Below the pieces are notes generated by a model. It ran no database searches and was not told the DNA's origin. It was given only the letters and a program-made list of their open reading frames with translations. Of a stretch of DNA of 64,000 nucleotides, positions 18,233 to 28,702 are shown piece by piece (the first letter of the stretch is position 1; each line of letters opens with the position of its first letter). The position numbers and the translations under genes were made by a program. The stretch comes from Agapetus fuscipes (Eukaryota; Arthropoda; Insecta; Trichoptera; Glossosomatidae): NCBI GenBank assembly GCA_951799405.1, contig OX637362.1, positions 10,340,493-10,404,492 of the forward strand, given 5' to 3'.

Positions 18233-18745
18233 TGAGTCTAAAATTTAAGGCAAAGTGAATTTACCTCACAATCATAATATGATATCTCACAAAGGTTTAA
18301 TATTGCGCAAAGTGCAATAACCTGTTTCACATAATAACAATTTATCATCTCATCACAAGATGTAGAAAATTCAAATGTTCAAAATAAAAAAACAAAATCG
18401 GAAAGAGGAAAACTTCATTTCAAGTCCCAATATAGAGTGGAATATAAATAGCATTAGGAAGCAAGAGGCACGTAAAACATGTGTAAGGTAACAAAGACGA
18501 CGCCCGTGATATTACTTCAACGTTTATTTTTATTTTATTTGAAAGTGTATTAAGCGGGCTAAACTTTGCTTTATTATTATCCGGCGGTATGTTTACTTCT
18601 AGTTTACGTAAGTTACTTGAGTTAAAGTTTCTTTATTCTTAAACAAAAAATTACTGATTTTTAAAATTTACACAAATTATTAAACGCAATAAATGTATGA
18701 GAGATACTTGTATGACCTCCCATCCTGGTTCACTTGGCAACAATT

Positions 18746-21700
18746 TGTAATGTTCCCCCCCCTGTCGAAAGAGAAGGGGGTCGGAGGAACAGAGAGGAGA
18801 CTCGAAAGAGAAAGGCACGAAAGGGATATTTTCCTCCTAAGTTAGAAGTGGAGCGATCGAATGTGCAGGAGAATACCCTGGGGTCACCAGGATTCAAGTG
18901 CAACAAACCTTCTTTGAAGGAATAGCACTAGGCTGCTACGATTCTTTTCCACCCTTCAGTTTCAGTTGCTGGAAGAGCAATCTACCCCTACCGAGGTAGT
19001 AATTATTTTTGGCCAATTATTATGTGATCGTCTAGCTAAGGGTAGGACTCCTCGTCGTGTGGAAGATTATGAAACAGAACGTTGTGTAAATTTTTTTGTT
19101 TTACCGTTTCAAAATCTACTTTAGTGGCAAACCCAAGTACTTTTTGGGAGGTGTACCTCTCATACATTTCTACCTTTTTATAAGATTATAACGAGTATTG
19201 ATTTTGCGTTTACGCGATCAAAGATGAGGTAGTATGAACTACAATTAATTTTAAGGCGACGAGATTTAAGCGTTATTAATAACGGAACGGTCTTAATGTG
19301 TGCGAGTTTAATTAATTGGAATATAAGGTAGTCGAAATTATTTTCAGATAAAAACATAAATGACATAAAAATTGCGAGATGAAAGGCAGTTAGGTTTTAG
19401 TTTGTTAGTGAAAGCAATTACATGCAAGGCGATCTCTTCTTTGTTGTAATTCTTACCTTTGCGCGTCCACCTGTAAGTTAATAGGTCCATGGCTTTTACA
19501 GCATCTTTCTATGACCACCGGTCATCTGAAAGGCACTGCAAAATGGACCTTTATTAGTTATTTCAAGGAAAGGATTCGGATACACGCGGCGTGAATCTAA
19601 GATTTCGACACCCTCGTCGATTAAGTGACTCTAATTAATCATGGCAAATGGCCCCAACGGCCTTTTGGGTACCTCCTCCAATTCCCCTTGTACCCTACCC
19701 AACTTCTCCGTATGGTAATCTTTTGCTGCAAAAAACCACGGGACAGGAAGGTTAGTCTGGATTGTGTGTGTTCAGCTACAAGTTACTGCAATAATGTTGG
19801 CTCCAAGCAAACTCCAAGTATATATGATCAGAGATCATGGAACACTAATCCAGCTGAGTGAGCCCAGATCATTTCAGGAACTCTCGTTGCGACCAGAGGT
19901 CGGGAACATATCCAGTTGTATTTGGCCAGAGGCCGGCTGCCAATTATCAGGAACATTGTTGTGGTCGGGAACATATTATGAACAAGGTCACTCAGCGGTT
20001 TTCAAATTCAACTGCATTAGGTACATCCGCGTTATTCTTTGTGTATCTCGATATGAGATTGCAGGCATTTCGGCTTCAGCACATACTGCAGAGTTGTTTG
20101 TTTATAATTTATTTATGAAATTTGCATTTTATTAGCTTGGCCAACCCCTAGTGTGATGGATGTGTAATGGTGTGTTTGGAATACATTTTCACCTTCAGAT
20201 GGATTACTTTCAGACCTTACTTATAGGGAATACATGCAGCATACGAATTCTTCATAATCCTTCTTTCATTCTCACCACCCCAAGGAGAACAGCATTCCGT
20301 AATGTGTAAGAGTGATTAGGTAATTCTGCATTGAATGTTATAGGTTCTCAGGGCCATCCCGTGCCTGTGGACTATTCCATCACCAGACCCACATTTAGAA
20401 TCTAAGACAATAGGTCCCTGATACCCTTGTATGTATCTTGTACCTTATAACCCTGTGAGAAGTCCACTTGACGGGAACCCAGACTCAGCTGTTATCCACA
20501 GAAAGGAATTCTAGGAGGGAGGCGGAAGTGATCATGACTCTTGGACAGCCAAGGACGGAAGCTTCGTGTCTCGATTATAAGTGGACCTAACAAATTTTTA
20601 ATTCAATATAACATTGCAGAATTCCAGTGAAAGAATTTAATTGAACGCAAAATCAAAAGTGGTGTGTGTGTGTGTGTGTGTGTTAGTACATGGAAGCGAA
20701 GAAAAAAACAGCGATAGTAAACAATTTCTTAGTCTAAATAAAAAGGGGAAACCTTCCCCCACTCAGGTAAGCCAATGAATCCCTGAAAATACATTTATAA
20801 TTAACAGAAATCGAGCAATAAGTAAACTTGAAAGAAACACCAGCATTCCCCCACTCAGGTAAGCCATTGAATCCCTGAAAATACATTTATAATTAACAGA
20901 AGGCAAACAATAAGTAAACTTGAAAGAAACACCAGCATTCCCCCACTCAGGTAAGCCATTGAATCCCTGAAAGTACATTTATAATTAACAGAAAGCAAAC
21001 AATAAGTACTCCTGAAAGAAACACCAACATGAAAGTAATACAGACAAGTGGTTTTAATGAAATTAGTTATTTGTTAGTATAATTGAAAACACTTAGCCCA
21101 GGATCTTCTTTTCTGCTTCAACTCTGAATTAATTCGAAAATAATGGTTTTATTTTTAAATATTGAAATGCCGGAACCCAAAAGAAATAAGACACTGCACT
21201 TCCACTCTCACAATTATTATTTAAAGTAAACAAAAGAGAATTTCCGCGTTTAATATTTATAAGGTCCATCATTTTATTAAAACGTTTAAAAATGTTTATT
21301 TCGGATTTGATTGATTAAGTTTATATTTAATTGAGAATTTATTATCGGAGTTTAGAAAACCGGAGTTTATAATTTTACGAGCTTAGGGAATGAAACCCCA
21401 CACGCGTGTCGACTGTCGCACCGGATTGAGAATCGCGTTTATTTAAAATTTAGAAAATATAAATTTATATTTTTAGTGTTTGAGATTTGAACAAACCACG
21501 TGCGTATCGATTGGCAACCGAAATCTCACTCCCCGAATTTAATTTAAATTAGAAAATCAAAATTTAATTATTTTTAGTGTTTAGAGAATCAAAACACATC
21601 CGTATCGATCGCCGTGCAAGATCCAACTCCCCCATCCCTTGCAACGTCAGGGGTGCATCTCTTCCCTCTCCTCCCCTTGAGATCTCCCTTCCTCCACCCC

Positions 21701-21758
21701 AAGATCTGCCGCAAGTCATAGCGATATAATTATTGGTTGAAAAAGAGAGAACTCTACA
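18746..21758 (-). repeat. long terminal repeat 2 (5' LTR if on the minus strand)
   Basis: It is nearly identical to LTR1 over 3 kb. A four-base difference in length comes from the AAGAGAAGGGGG versus GAAGAAGGGG region near the left end. The GT microsatellite and the 92-bp array are both conserved. Confidence 0.8.
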
Positions 21759-21806
21759 TGTCTCATGCATATAGAATCTCAAATGTAACATATCTTTGCA
21801 ACTTAG
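21759..21806 (+). repeat. RTE-tail repeat, right part of the split copy
   Basis: TGTC, then GAATCTCAAATGTAACATAT and CAACTTAGATTAGAT complete the copy begun at 13226. Confidence 0.85.
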
Positions 21807-22228
21807 ATTAGATAAGACCATATAACAAAAGTTTTTTAGAGATGTCGTCCAACTGAAGACTTTTTAGAATTTTCACGAGGTACTTCATAACAAATCAAGA
21901 GCCTCTCCAAAAAGTTGAAGGAGGAAAGCACCTGCTCAAAGCCTTGTCCCAGAGGCGTGCAAGATTGATGAGACACGCAATACGCAATCAAGGTCTTTTG
22001 CATATCAAACTTGATCGAGATTACAAACGCCTGAGACCAAAAACACCGAGAATTCCTACAAGTTCAGCTCAAAAGTATTGCATTGGCTAGAGAAGAATAG
22101 AAAAGGAATTTAATGGACGTAGCTGCATACCAATCCTACGATTAAAGCAGAACAAAGAAGAAAACGACAGTACCAATAAATAAATAATAGACTCCTTCAA
22201 TTTTTGCAAGTACTGAAAACCCTTGACA
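21807..22228. other. unassigned stretch
   Basis: No ORF or family was recognised. It is non-repetitive within this window. Confidence 0.4.
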
Positions 22229-22608
22229 TGACAAATCGGTCAAAGATAACTCGTCCACTGTCAAATGGTAACACGATACCTATTCCGCAAGACTTTTCGG
22301 CCAAAGACATTTTGGTTACATTATAGGACCATACATCGATTTAGAAGAACTTAATTGAATAAATTGAATGAATAAATAAATTCAATTACTTAAATGAATT
22401 GAATTACTAACTCCATAGGTCCACATACAGCTCAATCACAGAAAACTTGCTCTCCAAAGAACCTCTTATAATTGCTATAATTTTCTGTGATAGAGCTGTC
22501 TATGCACCAGATTGTATGTGACCAAAAAGTAATGTAGACGAACTGTGGTGTGAACAATATATCCATGGTCGAGCAGTATGTGGACGGGTTGTCTTTGACC
22601 AATTTGTC
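22229..22608. mobile_element. foldback / MITE-like element
   Basis: GACAAATCGGTCAAAGATAA plus CTCGTCCAC (22231-22259) is inverted at 22577-22605 as GTGGACGGGTTGTC and TTTGACCAATTTGTC. A second inner hairpin (ACATACAGCTCAATCACAG against CTGTGATAGAGCTGTCTATG) lies at 22432-22508. The ends and target duplication are unclear, and the flanks 22609-22959 are unassigned. Confidence 0.5.
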
Positions 22609-22959
22609 GTGGAACCAGAAAACCAAAACGTTCACTTAACTTTTCGCTACTTCAATTTTTTACTTTTCTGTGTATGCGTTTTTAGGGAATAACCTTGATG
22701 TTTTTTCGGGAATATTTTGTTCGGCTCGGACATTCCTACGCCAGTGTGAGTGGGCAGCTTTCAAGACAACACCGCCGCTTAAGGAACCTGGAAAAGTCTT
22801 CAATTAGCAAAAAATCCACAAAACGAAAACTTCACCAGCCATTTACTCTGCCCGGGCAGTAGCTGACTAGGAGGGGAAGAGCTCAAGAAAAATATTGTGT
22901 AAGAGCCTGTGTATTTATTGCAATATACTTCTTCTTCCTTTTGTTATAGATCTATGATC

Positions 22960-23300
22960 TGTTTATTGTGGAATTCCCTCCTGTGATGCAGAAGACCAGC
23001 TGTTCTTCCATCTTTTGGGACGGCGACCTGGTATACGCTGACCGTCCGGTATCTCCTGTGCCACGACTCGGGCTATCCTTCTTTCGCTCATGCGGTCTAT
23101 ATGGTCCCTCCAGAACCGTCTCTTCTTCCTGCTTAATCTGACGATGTCTTCAATATCGCACATGCTTCTGATTTCTGAGTTCCTCAATCGGTCTCTCAGT
23201 GTTTTTGCAGGCATGGTGCGGAGTGTTTTCATCTCAGATGTTCTGAGTAGGCTCTTGGTTCTCGAAGTGTCTGCTCTTCGCAATCGCAATATACGTAGCT
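22960..23300 (-). pseudogene. LINE reverse transcriptase C-terminal fragment (second RTE-like family)
   Basis: The minus strand encodes about 108 residues: RLRRADTSRTKSLLR, T-L-R-D-R-L-R-N-S-E-I-R, then a W-R-D-H-I-D-R-M-S-E-R-R-I-A-R motif and RIPGRRPKRW. This is the same region as at 4548-5184 but from a clearly different lineage. Only this end is kept, and no RTE-tail repeat is attached. Confidence 0.6.
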
Positions 23301-23331
23301 AATATAAATGATAAATTTACAGATTCCTTGA

Positions 23332-23575
23332 TTTGTAGGTTGGTATTAGGCTGACTACCCATACTGTAAAAAATGGTTCACTTCGGCGATGCTACCCCCG
23401 TTTCAGGGAAGGTCGGCAAAATCTGCAGGGCTTATGTTTATTTGAGATTTGAATTTGAATTCGTAAGTACACATGCAGCATTTGTAAGCGCAAACTAAAT
23501 TTATTTTGTTTGTGGCCACGCATTGAATATGAATTTAAAATTTTAATAACCTTTGCGACTTAGATTATAGATCGC
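23332..23575 (+). repeat. RTE-tail repeat copy, diverged subfamily
   Basis: It begins GATTCCTTGATTTGTAGGTT and ends CGACTTAGATTATAGAT. It is of the same GTAAGTACACATGCAGCATT subfamily as 397-490 and 3901-5455. Confidence 0.8.
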
Positions 23576-23625
23576 TTGCATTCAATTTCCAGAGGGCTAG
23601 GGCTCGATCCCCACCAAGACTACTT
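23576..23625 (+). repeat. SINE-B head fragment
   Basis: CGCTTGCATTCAATTTCCAG followed by GGGCTCGATCCCCACC resembles the anticodon-arm to B-box part of the SINE-B head. It lies directly at the tail of the RTE repeat. Confidence 0.4.
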
Positions 23626-23654
23626 ATCTTTCATGTACACAATTGGGAAATTAC

Positions 23655-23840
23655 CTATATTGAAATTTTAAACTCATATTTAATGCATGCCTACAAACAT
23701 AGATGTGTAAGTTTGCGCTTACACATGCTGCATGTGTACTTACAAAATAAACCAAACCTTAGATGAACATAATTCAGCCTCCCTCTGAAACAGGGTGGCA
23801 TTGGCAAAAGCGAGCCATTTTTACAGCATATTTACAAGGG
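23655..23840 (-). repeat. RTE-tail repeat, partial
   Basis: It contains ATTTAATGCATGCCTACAAA and CTCTGAAACAGGGTGGCATT. The tail and the CCTTGACTTATAGG start are both missing. Confidence 0.65.
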
Positions 23841-24107
23841 ACAATAATGCGTTAAAAACTGGTTTAAATACTGCGGATATAGGACATTCTAAAAATACAG
23901 TAAATACTACAAATACTTAGCGACAGTTATTTCAAAATGTATGGCAGAGATGACAGCATCATGTGAGCTGTATAAAAAAGTTAGACTATTGATTTTTGTA
24001 TACAAATATTTCTATGTTTTTTTCTCAGTTTTACCAATGTGGTACTTAGAGCCTTTTTTGATTCGACGATTCATTCGTTGTAATATAAAAAGCAAATTTG
24101 TTAGTCA

Positions 24108-24175
24108 AGTCGACACCTCAGTTGTTAGAGCGTTTGTTTTTAATGACAAAGGGATAGAATTCGATCCCAAGCAAG
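24108..24175 (+). repeat. degenerate tRNA-like or SINE head
   Basis: GTCGACACCTCAGTTGTTAG followed by AGAATTCGATCCCAAGC has A-box and B-box-like spacing. It does not fold into a clean tRNA and has no SINE body after it. It is probably a relic. Confidence 0.3.
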
Positions 24176-24273
24176 GGTTTCAAGAATGAAAAAAAATCAT
24201 CGTCTCTGCAAATAAAAACAACCCCTAAAGAGTTTGAAAAGAGAAACGTTTGTTTTTTTTTAAATCAATAATA

Positions 24274-24600
24274 GTGGTCGATAGCTCAGATGGTAGAGTG
24301 CTTGCATTCCACGCCGTGAGCTCGGGTTCGAATCCCGTCGAGAGTGTCAGAAATGATTTCCCATTTCGGTGTTTATATTTTTAGACCCCAAAAATAAAAT
24401 ACCGGCCAGGTTTACTCAGCCTTCACAATAAACGAGTACCAGCCCTCTCGGAAACTGGAAAACCTTCACTTCAACTGAAGTGGTTGGCGTAAGGCCGGCC
24501 CCCTTACCTGCAAAATAAATAGGTTCAACTCACCACATGCTACCACTTCGGGGATAACGTGGCAAAAAGTTACACTACATGTGTACCTTAGAGAAACGCT
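24274..24600 (+). repeat. SINE-B, full length
   Basis: The tRNA-like head GTCGATAGCTCAGATGGTAG (A box) and GGGTTCGAATCCC (B box) is followed by the SINE-B body: GTGTCAGAAATGATTTCCC, ACTTCAACTGAAGTGGTTGG, CGTAAGGCCGGCCCCCTTAC and GTTACACTACATGTGTACC. The head sequence differs from SINE-A, so the two families come from different tRNAs. This copy stands alone, without the SINE-A partner seen at 46695. Confidence 0.85.
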
Positions 24601-24617
24601 ACACTACCTTTATAAAT

Positions 24618-24945
24618 TCTTGGACCGGTCCGTAGTCCAGTGGAAACACTTCGGACTCGTAAATGGAAGGTTGTGGATTCGGATCCCGGCGGAGCACAAA
24701 AATATACAATTTATATTTCTAAATATGCTCTTCGCTGGGTTGAAAATTTTATAAAACCTTTACCAAATACCGGTCACCAAAAGGTCCATTCAGCCTTACA
24801 GCAACTGGGTCTTGCTGGTCTTACTTTGTAGCGACGACCAAGCTCGTACACCTTTGCGGCACTACAATAAGTGTCATAGACCCCTAGAGTCTCTAGAATC
24901 TAGGGAGTCTCCCGCACAGGATTTCTTAAAAATAATAATATACAA
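24618..24945 (+). repeat. SINE-A, A2 tail subtype, full length
   Basis: It runs from GGACCGGTCCGTAGTCCAGT through the SINE-A body to the A2 3' end (CACTACAATAAGTGTCATAG, GAATCTAGGGAGTCTCCCG, CACAGGATTTCTTAAAAAT). The A2 end has a short palindrome, AGACTC...GAGTCT-like, near GAGTCTCTAGAATC. This is a reference copy for A2. Confidence 0.85.
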
Positions 24946-25206
24946 AATGGTTGCTTTCAGTGGCGCAACGTATTGCACATTGACTAATATTTCCTTTTTG
25001 AGAACCTGGTTAGCTTTACGACAATTCCGAGACCGGGTCGCGCTCTGTTTGTATCGCCATTTTCTTGTTTTAGCTTTCGGCGTTGCAATGCTCGATTTAG
25101 TTTTCAAGATGGCGGCCGCCGTCCGTTCCCGCCAAATCAATTCGCATTAATGTCAGTTCCAGGCTCGCCAACCTGCCGAGCGTAAAGATCAAATGCCACA
25201 ATATCG

Positions 25207-25238
25207 GGTGTGTATAGTAACCTACCTAACCTAACCTA
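25207..25238. repeat. short CCTAA-rich stretch
   Basis: CCTACCTAACCTAACCTAAA contains about three imperfect CCTAA units, the insect telomere motif. It is too short to be called a telomere. The surrounding 24946-25383 is otherwise unassigned. Confidence 0.35.
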
Positions 25239-25383
25239 AACTAACTGCAATACTACTGGTCTCATTTTTCAAACTCTCTTTGTCACCGTTTTACTTCATC
25301 CAGCTATCTTTTCTTGGTATTTTCAATGCCTTGAGCCTCTCTGGGTTTCACACCACAATAACTAGGCCTAAAATAAGCTTACT

Positions 25384-25612
25384 GTGGCGAAGGGTGCCAT
25401 ACAAGCCGATTTCCATCGGCTTCCCTTTTAAAATGATGTAACAAAGTAGTTAAAAAATATGGGCACAAAGTAAAAAAATACATTTAAAACCAAAGAAACA
25501 ATACGTATTTTTTCCCCCATTGAAACCATGCAGTCTACTTTCTTATCATTTCTGCCTCATTTTAAACGGGAAACCGATGGGAACCGGCTTGTATGGCACC
25601 CTTCGCCACTGC
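25384..25612. mobile_element. MITE with ~55-bp terminal inverted repeats
   Basis: Left TGTGGCGAAGGGTGCCATAC and CGATTTCCATCGGCTTCCC are inverted at the right as GGGAAACCGATGGGAACCGG and GTATGGCACCCTTCGCCACT. The centre of ~120 bp has no ORF. The CAGTGGCG-type end resembles hAT- or CACTA-type MITEs. No target duplication is visible. Confidence 0.6.
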
Positions 25613-25619
25613 TGGGTAC

Positions 25620-25685
25620 CCTGAGCTGGAAGCTCATCTCCTCTGTAATTCTTACCTACCGAATATCGGTAATATTTGTATGAAG
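25620..25685 (+). repeat. LINE-Z 3'-end fragment
   Basis: GAGCTGGAAGCTCATCTCC and CTTACCTACCGAATATCGGT match the 3' end of the LINE at 30845-31236 and 47790. The following ~60 bases to 25760 are an RTE-tail scrap (AACCGAGGTGGCATTGGC). Confidence 0.45.
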
Positions 25686-25812
25686 CCTTTTCCTTGAACC
25701 GAGGTGGCATTGGCAAACGTGAAGCAAGTTTTTACGGCATGGGAGGCCAGCCTCATACCAACGTATTAGTCAAGAAATTTAAAACTCATAATCTACATTC
25801 CAATGACCGGTG

Positions 25813-26300
25813 TTGACCGATCCATAGTCTAGTGGTTTACACTTCTAATCTAATCTAATCTAAGTTGCAAAGATATGTTACTTTGGGAATTCACATTATA
25901 TGCATTCTCACAAGCATAAAAACCTAAGACTCTTGCCGTCCTTCCCTGAAACAGGGGGGGCATTGGCAAAGTGAACCAATTTTACAGCATGAGTGGTCAG
26001 CCGCATACTAACCTATAAGTCAAGGACTGTACTCTGACTCGTAGATGGAAGGTTGCGGGTTTGAATCCCAGTGGAACAAAAGAAAAATACGATTATTTTT
26101 TTCAAATACGCTCTTCCCTGGCTGAAACAATCATTATTCTTTTAGAAAAAATACATTCCTTTTTTTAAGACCAGTCGCTAAAGGTAAATCCAGCTTTACA
26201 GGAACTGGGTCTTGCTTGAGTATTGGAGCTTTATAGCGACGACCAAGCTCGTAAATACCTCTGCGGCATTAAAAAGGTGTCGTACACCCCTAGAGTAGAC
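25813..26300 (+). repeat. SINE-A (A2) split by an RTE-tail insertion
   Basis: The head starts GACCGATCCATAGTCTAGTG at 25824 and breaks after TTTACACTTC. It resumes at ~26030 with CTCGTAGATGGAAGGTTGCG and runs to ACACCCCTAGAGT. The 25842-26028 insert is an RTE-tail repeat on the minus strand. This shows RTE-tail insertion after SINE-A insertion. Confidence 0.75.
25842..26028 (-). repeat. RTE-tail repeat nested in SINE-A
   Basis: It carries the tail TCTAATCTAATCTAATC and ends CCTATAAGTCAAGGAC. An internal segment between ACAAGCA and TAAAAACCTAAGAC is deleted. Confidence 0.75.
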
Positions 26301-26305
26301 TCCTT

Positions 26306-26475
26306 TCAGTGTTTCAGAACCAAGTCAATACAACACACGACATAGCACTAACAGCCGTACTACAAAGGACTTCAACCGCCACATCACCAACACCTCTGCG
26401 TCATAGTCTCACAACAAATGTCATAGACCCCTAGAGCCTCTGAAATCTAGAGTCTCCCGTACAAGATTTAAAAAA
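26306..26475 (+). repeat. variant SINE-A 3' body with A2 end
   Basis: AGTCAATACAACACACGACA, GCCGTACTACAAAGGAC and AACCGCCACATCACC precede a normal A2 end (GTCATAGACCCCTAGAG, then a poly-A). The same arrangement is at 32148-32335, so an extended A2 variant exists. Confidence 0.6.
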
Positions 26476-26499
26476 AAAATCAAGGTTTCTATCTTGCAT

Positions 26500-26738
26500 A
26501 CGGTATGCGGCTGACCACCCATGCTGTAAAAATGGTTCACTTTGCCAATGGCACCATTGTTCAGGGAAGGACGGCAAGAGTTGCAGGGTGTATGCCCATT
26601 TTAGACTTGTTTTTTTATGTTGTAGGTTCACATGCGGCGTGTGCAAGCGCGAACTTGTACGTTTCTGCTTGTGAAAATGCATGTAATGTGAGTCTCCAAT
26701 GTAACATATCTTTGCAACTTAGATTAGATTAGATACAA
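26500..26738 (+). repeat. RTE-tail repeat copy
   Basis: The start is truncated to ACGGTATGCGGCTGACC, then it is complete to CTTAGATTAGATTAGATAC. It abuts the poly-A of the SINE-A variant at 26475. Confidence 0.8.
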
Positions 26739-26869
26739 GTCCAACTTTTTCCATTTGACTCTGCGTGTGCATTAGTTTAACTTGCGAGTTGCGATGCATC
26801 TTCTGTGATAATTCTTCCCTAGATACTATGTACATACTCGTATATGTTCGGCTACATTATACATATAAG

Positions 26870-27010
26870 TGTTGGGCGTAATCTGGCGCGGGCGCGGCGG
26901 GAGAGGCGCCCGGGGCATTTATCTACTTGAATGGCGTTTCAATTAAGTTTTAAGGGCGCCTGCTTACCCCGCCCGCCCCCTAGTCCGGCCCGTCAGATGC
27001 GAGAGCGCGC
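26870..27010. other. short GC/CpG-rich island
   Basis: CTGGCGCGGGCGCGGCGGGA, CCCGCCCGCCCCCTAG and GAGAGCGCGC stand out in a strongly AT-rich window. No ORF, tRNA or repeat family fits. It could be a remnant of a promoter or a foreign fragment. The flanks 26739-27072 show nothing else. Confidence 0.35.
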
Positions 27011-27072
27011 AAGCCATGATCACAATCGAACTCTCTTATAAACAATAATTAACTCTGCTATTTATTGATATT

Positions 27073-27327
27073 AATCTAAATCTAAGCTGTAAAGATATAT
27101 TTAATTGAAGATTCATATTACATGCATTCCCACAACGAGACACGTACAGTTCGCGCTTGCACATGCCTCATGTGAACCTATAACATAAAAACCAAATCTC
27201 AAATGGACATGCACCCTGCAACTCTTGCCATGCTTCCCTAAAGTAGGGGTGCCATTGGCAAAGTGAACCATTTTTAAAGCACGGGTGGTCAGCCGCATAC
27301 ATAGGTATCCATAAGTCAAGGAACACA
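27073..27327 (-). repeat. RTE-tail repeat attached to an RTE 3' UTR
   Basis: It is a full body. To its right the minus strand continues into an AT-rich UTR and the RTE ORF end at 27430-27535, the second locus with that order. Confidence 0.85.
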
Positions 27328-27429
27328 CACAACAAATTGCATTTTTGAAATAAACAAATAAAATGTTGAAACATTACAAATACAAAATTATAATTTAAAG
27401 TTAAAAAAAAACAGAAAAACCCTAGCTCT

Positions 27430-27535
27430 TGCCGCCAACATTACAGATCGACCGCCATTTCTTTCTGTCCTTACACATTTCTTTCATTTCATCCAGAGTC
27501 ATAACCTTCTTCATACAATACCAACCTTTATGACA
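27430..27535 (-). pseudogene. RTE-like ORF C-terminal fragment
   Basis: On the minus strand the sequence matches the last ~35 codons of the 4548-5184 ORF (M-K-K-V-M-T-L-D-E-M-K-E-M, then K-D-R-K-K-W-R) and its stop region. The rest is lost. Confidence 0.65.
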
Positions 27536-27612
27536 AGTTCAAGATTGGTATGAGGCATGCATTTAATGTGTATTTAAAATAATTAAATAAATTGGCAACT
27601 TAGATTGAATGT
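27536..27612 (+). repeat. RTE-tail repeat, 3' fragment
   Basis: GGTATGAGGCATGCATTTAA to GGCAACTTAGATTGAATG: the start and the tail are joined by an internal deletion. Confidence 0.5.
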
Positions 27613-27659
27613 TAAAAATCTAGCAAGCAGCAGTGAATGCAGCTTTACTCTGCTCTATC

Positions 27660-27880
27660 AGTGGCGGCTGTAGGTTGTGGGAAAGTGGGGGACGACCCCC
27701 CATCCCCCCCTCCCCCCCCCGTACCCGTCCGTCCGTTAATTGTGCTCCTAAAAAGAGAGCGGAAAAACCAATGTATCTGTTTCTGGGCCGCGAGCGCATG
27801 ACTGATGGACCACCCTGTATACTCAATATATATACGGAGTGCCTAGAAAAAAAAAATACCCTAGGCTGTCCTAACTAAGC
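27660..27880. other. possible decayed MITE end with C-rich tract
   Basis: CAGTGGCGGCTGTAGGTTG begins a region with GGGGGACGACCCCCCATCCC and a 9-C run. A CAGTGGCG-type end is typical of many MITEs, but I found no inverted partner. The ORFs across it (27620-27878) are probably artefacts. Confidence 0.3.
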
Positions 27881-28584
27881 CGTCTGGCTTACTAGTCTTA
27901 AAAGTAAACAGTTTTGAATAGCTTTTATTCGAATGAAAAACAAATAGTCATGGTTGATGGGCCACACTGCTTATAATTTTTCAACGCATTAAAGTAGAAA
28001 ATTTACTTCTTTATAAAAAAGATACACCATCTACAATCGTGTAAGTAGAATTGAGGAGATCGTGGGGAATTAATGTAATGCTTAATACTCTGGGTAAAAA
28101 AATAATAAAAAAAACGTCGAGAATGATGTAAGTTCTTTCTAAACGGTTCGTAAAATATCCGAGTTAAATTAAGTTTTGAAATTTGTTTAGTTTTAAAATT
28201 AATATAATTGTCAAAATGTCAAACGACCGTAATTCTAACTTAAACCTAACTCTGGGTAAAGTTGTATATTTTCATAATGTAAAACTCGACTTTGGTATAT
28301 TTTCGAATTTCCGACAATTGAACGCTACAACTGTTTGTGTCAATCCCTACAAAGCTAGACTTACACAGTCACGGTTTTATAATGAATTTTCTTCACAACT
28401 ATCTCTGTTTGAGAAAACACTGATTAATTACTGCACCATACATTTATTTTCTTACTGAATTAAACCACAACCTTTGTATTCTTGTTTAACATGCTATATC
28501 AGGAAAGGCAGCATAAAATGGTTGACTTTTCACACTTTTCTTAATTGATTATGATAAACCTATAAATAATAAAAAAAAAATATT
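27881..28584. other. unassigned AT-rich stretch
   Basis: It includes a 91-codon ORF (28183-28458) with no recognised domain, and AT-rich sequence. I see nothing supportable as a gene. Confidence 0.35.
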
Positions 28585-28702
28585 GTCAACGACGTTAGCC
28601 ATGTTGAAAGCACCGGTTCCCATAGATCACCGAAGTTAAGCAACATTGGGCGTGGTCAGTACTTGGATGGGTAACCGCTCAGGTACACCGCGTGTCGTTG
28701 GC
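28585..28702 (+). repeat. 5S rRNA-derived head of a composite SINE
   Basis: It is 118 nt, close to the usual 5S size: starts GTCAACGACGTTAGCCATG, then GTTGAAAGCACCGGTTCCC, box A AAGTTAAGCAAC, GTACTTGGATGGGTAACCGC, and ends TGTCGTTGGC, complementary to the start. It is followed within five bases by SINE-A. The internal pol III promoter looks intact. Confidence 0.8.

Larger units (their letters stand above)
16375..18745 (-). mobile_element. internal region of the giant-LTR element, no recognised genes
   Basis: It is 2371 bp, AT-rich, with no ORF showing retrotransposon domains. Beside LTR1 the minus strand reads TTTTTGGGGGAAAT, a U-rich box plus polypurine tract of the kind that primes second-strand synthesis, so LTR1 would be the 3' LTR. 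The strand next to LTR2 does not show an obvious TGG-starting primer site. Older repeats inside it include a degenerate RTE-tail (16840-17073) and a SINE-A scrap (18187-18232). Confidence 0.6.
13366..21758 (-). mobile_element. giant-LTR, non-autonomous (LARD-like) retrotransposon
   Basis: Two direct repeats, 13366-16374 (3009 bp) and 18746-21758 (3013 bp), each start TG and end CA (TGTAATGTTCC to CTCTACA). They flank a 2371-bp internal region. A 4-bp target duplication TGTC (13362-13365 and 21759-21762) splits an RTE-tail copy, so this is one insertion and not a tandem duplication. LTR differences that I saw are a short change near 13385/18765 and one base near 15206/20597, so it is recent. 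No gag, protease, RT or integrase was recognised. The minus-strand orientation is inferred from a polypurine tract beside LTR1. Confidence 0.8.

Noticed and set aside
13794..21600. Paired identical ORFs at 13794/19178, 14241/19625, 14380/19764 and 15379/20763 as a gene duplication
   Set aside because: They are the same sequence in the two LTRs of one element, they overlap each other, and none has a recognisable domain.
25207..25238. Interstitial telomere array
   Set aside because: Only about three imperfect CCTAA units; too short and irregular.
28585..28702. Functional 5S rRNA gene
   Set aside because: Internal promoter boxes look intact, but the 3' end runs straight into SINE-A, there is no T-run terminator, and a second copy has the same fusion. 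It is a SINE head.
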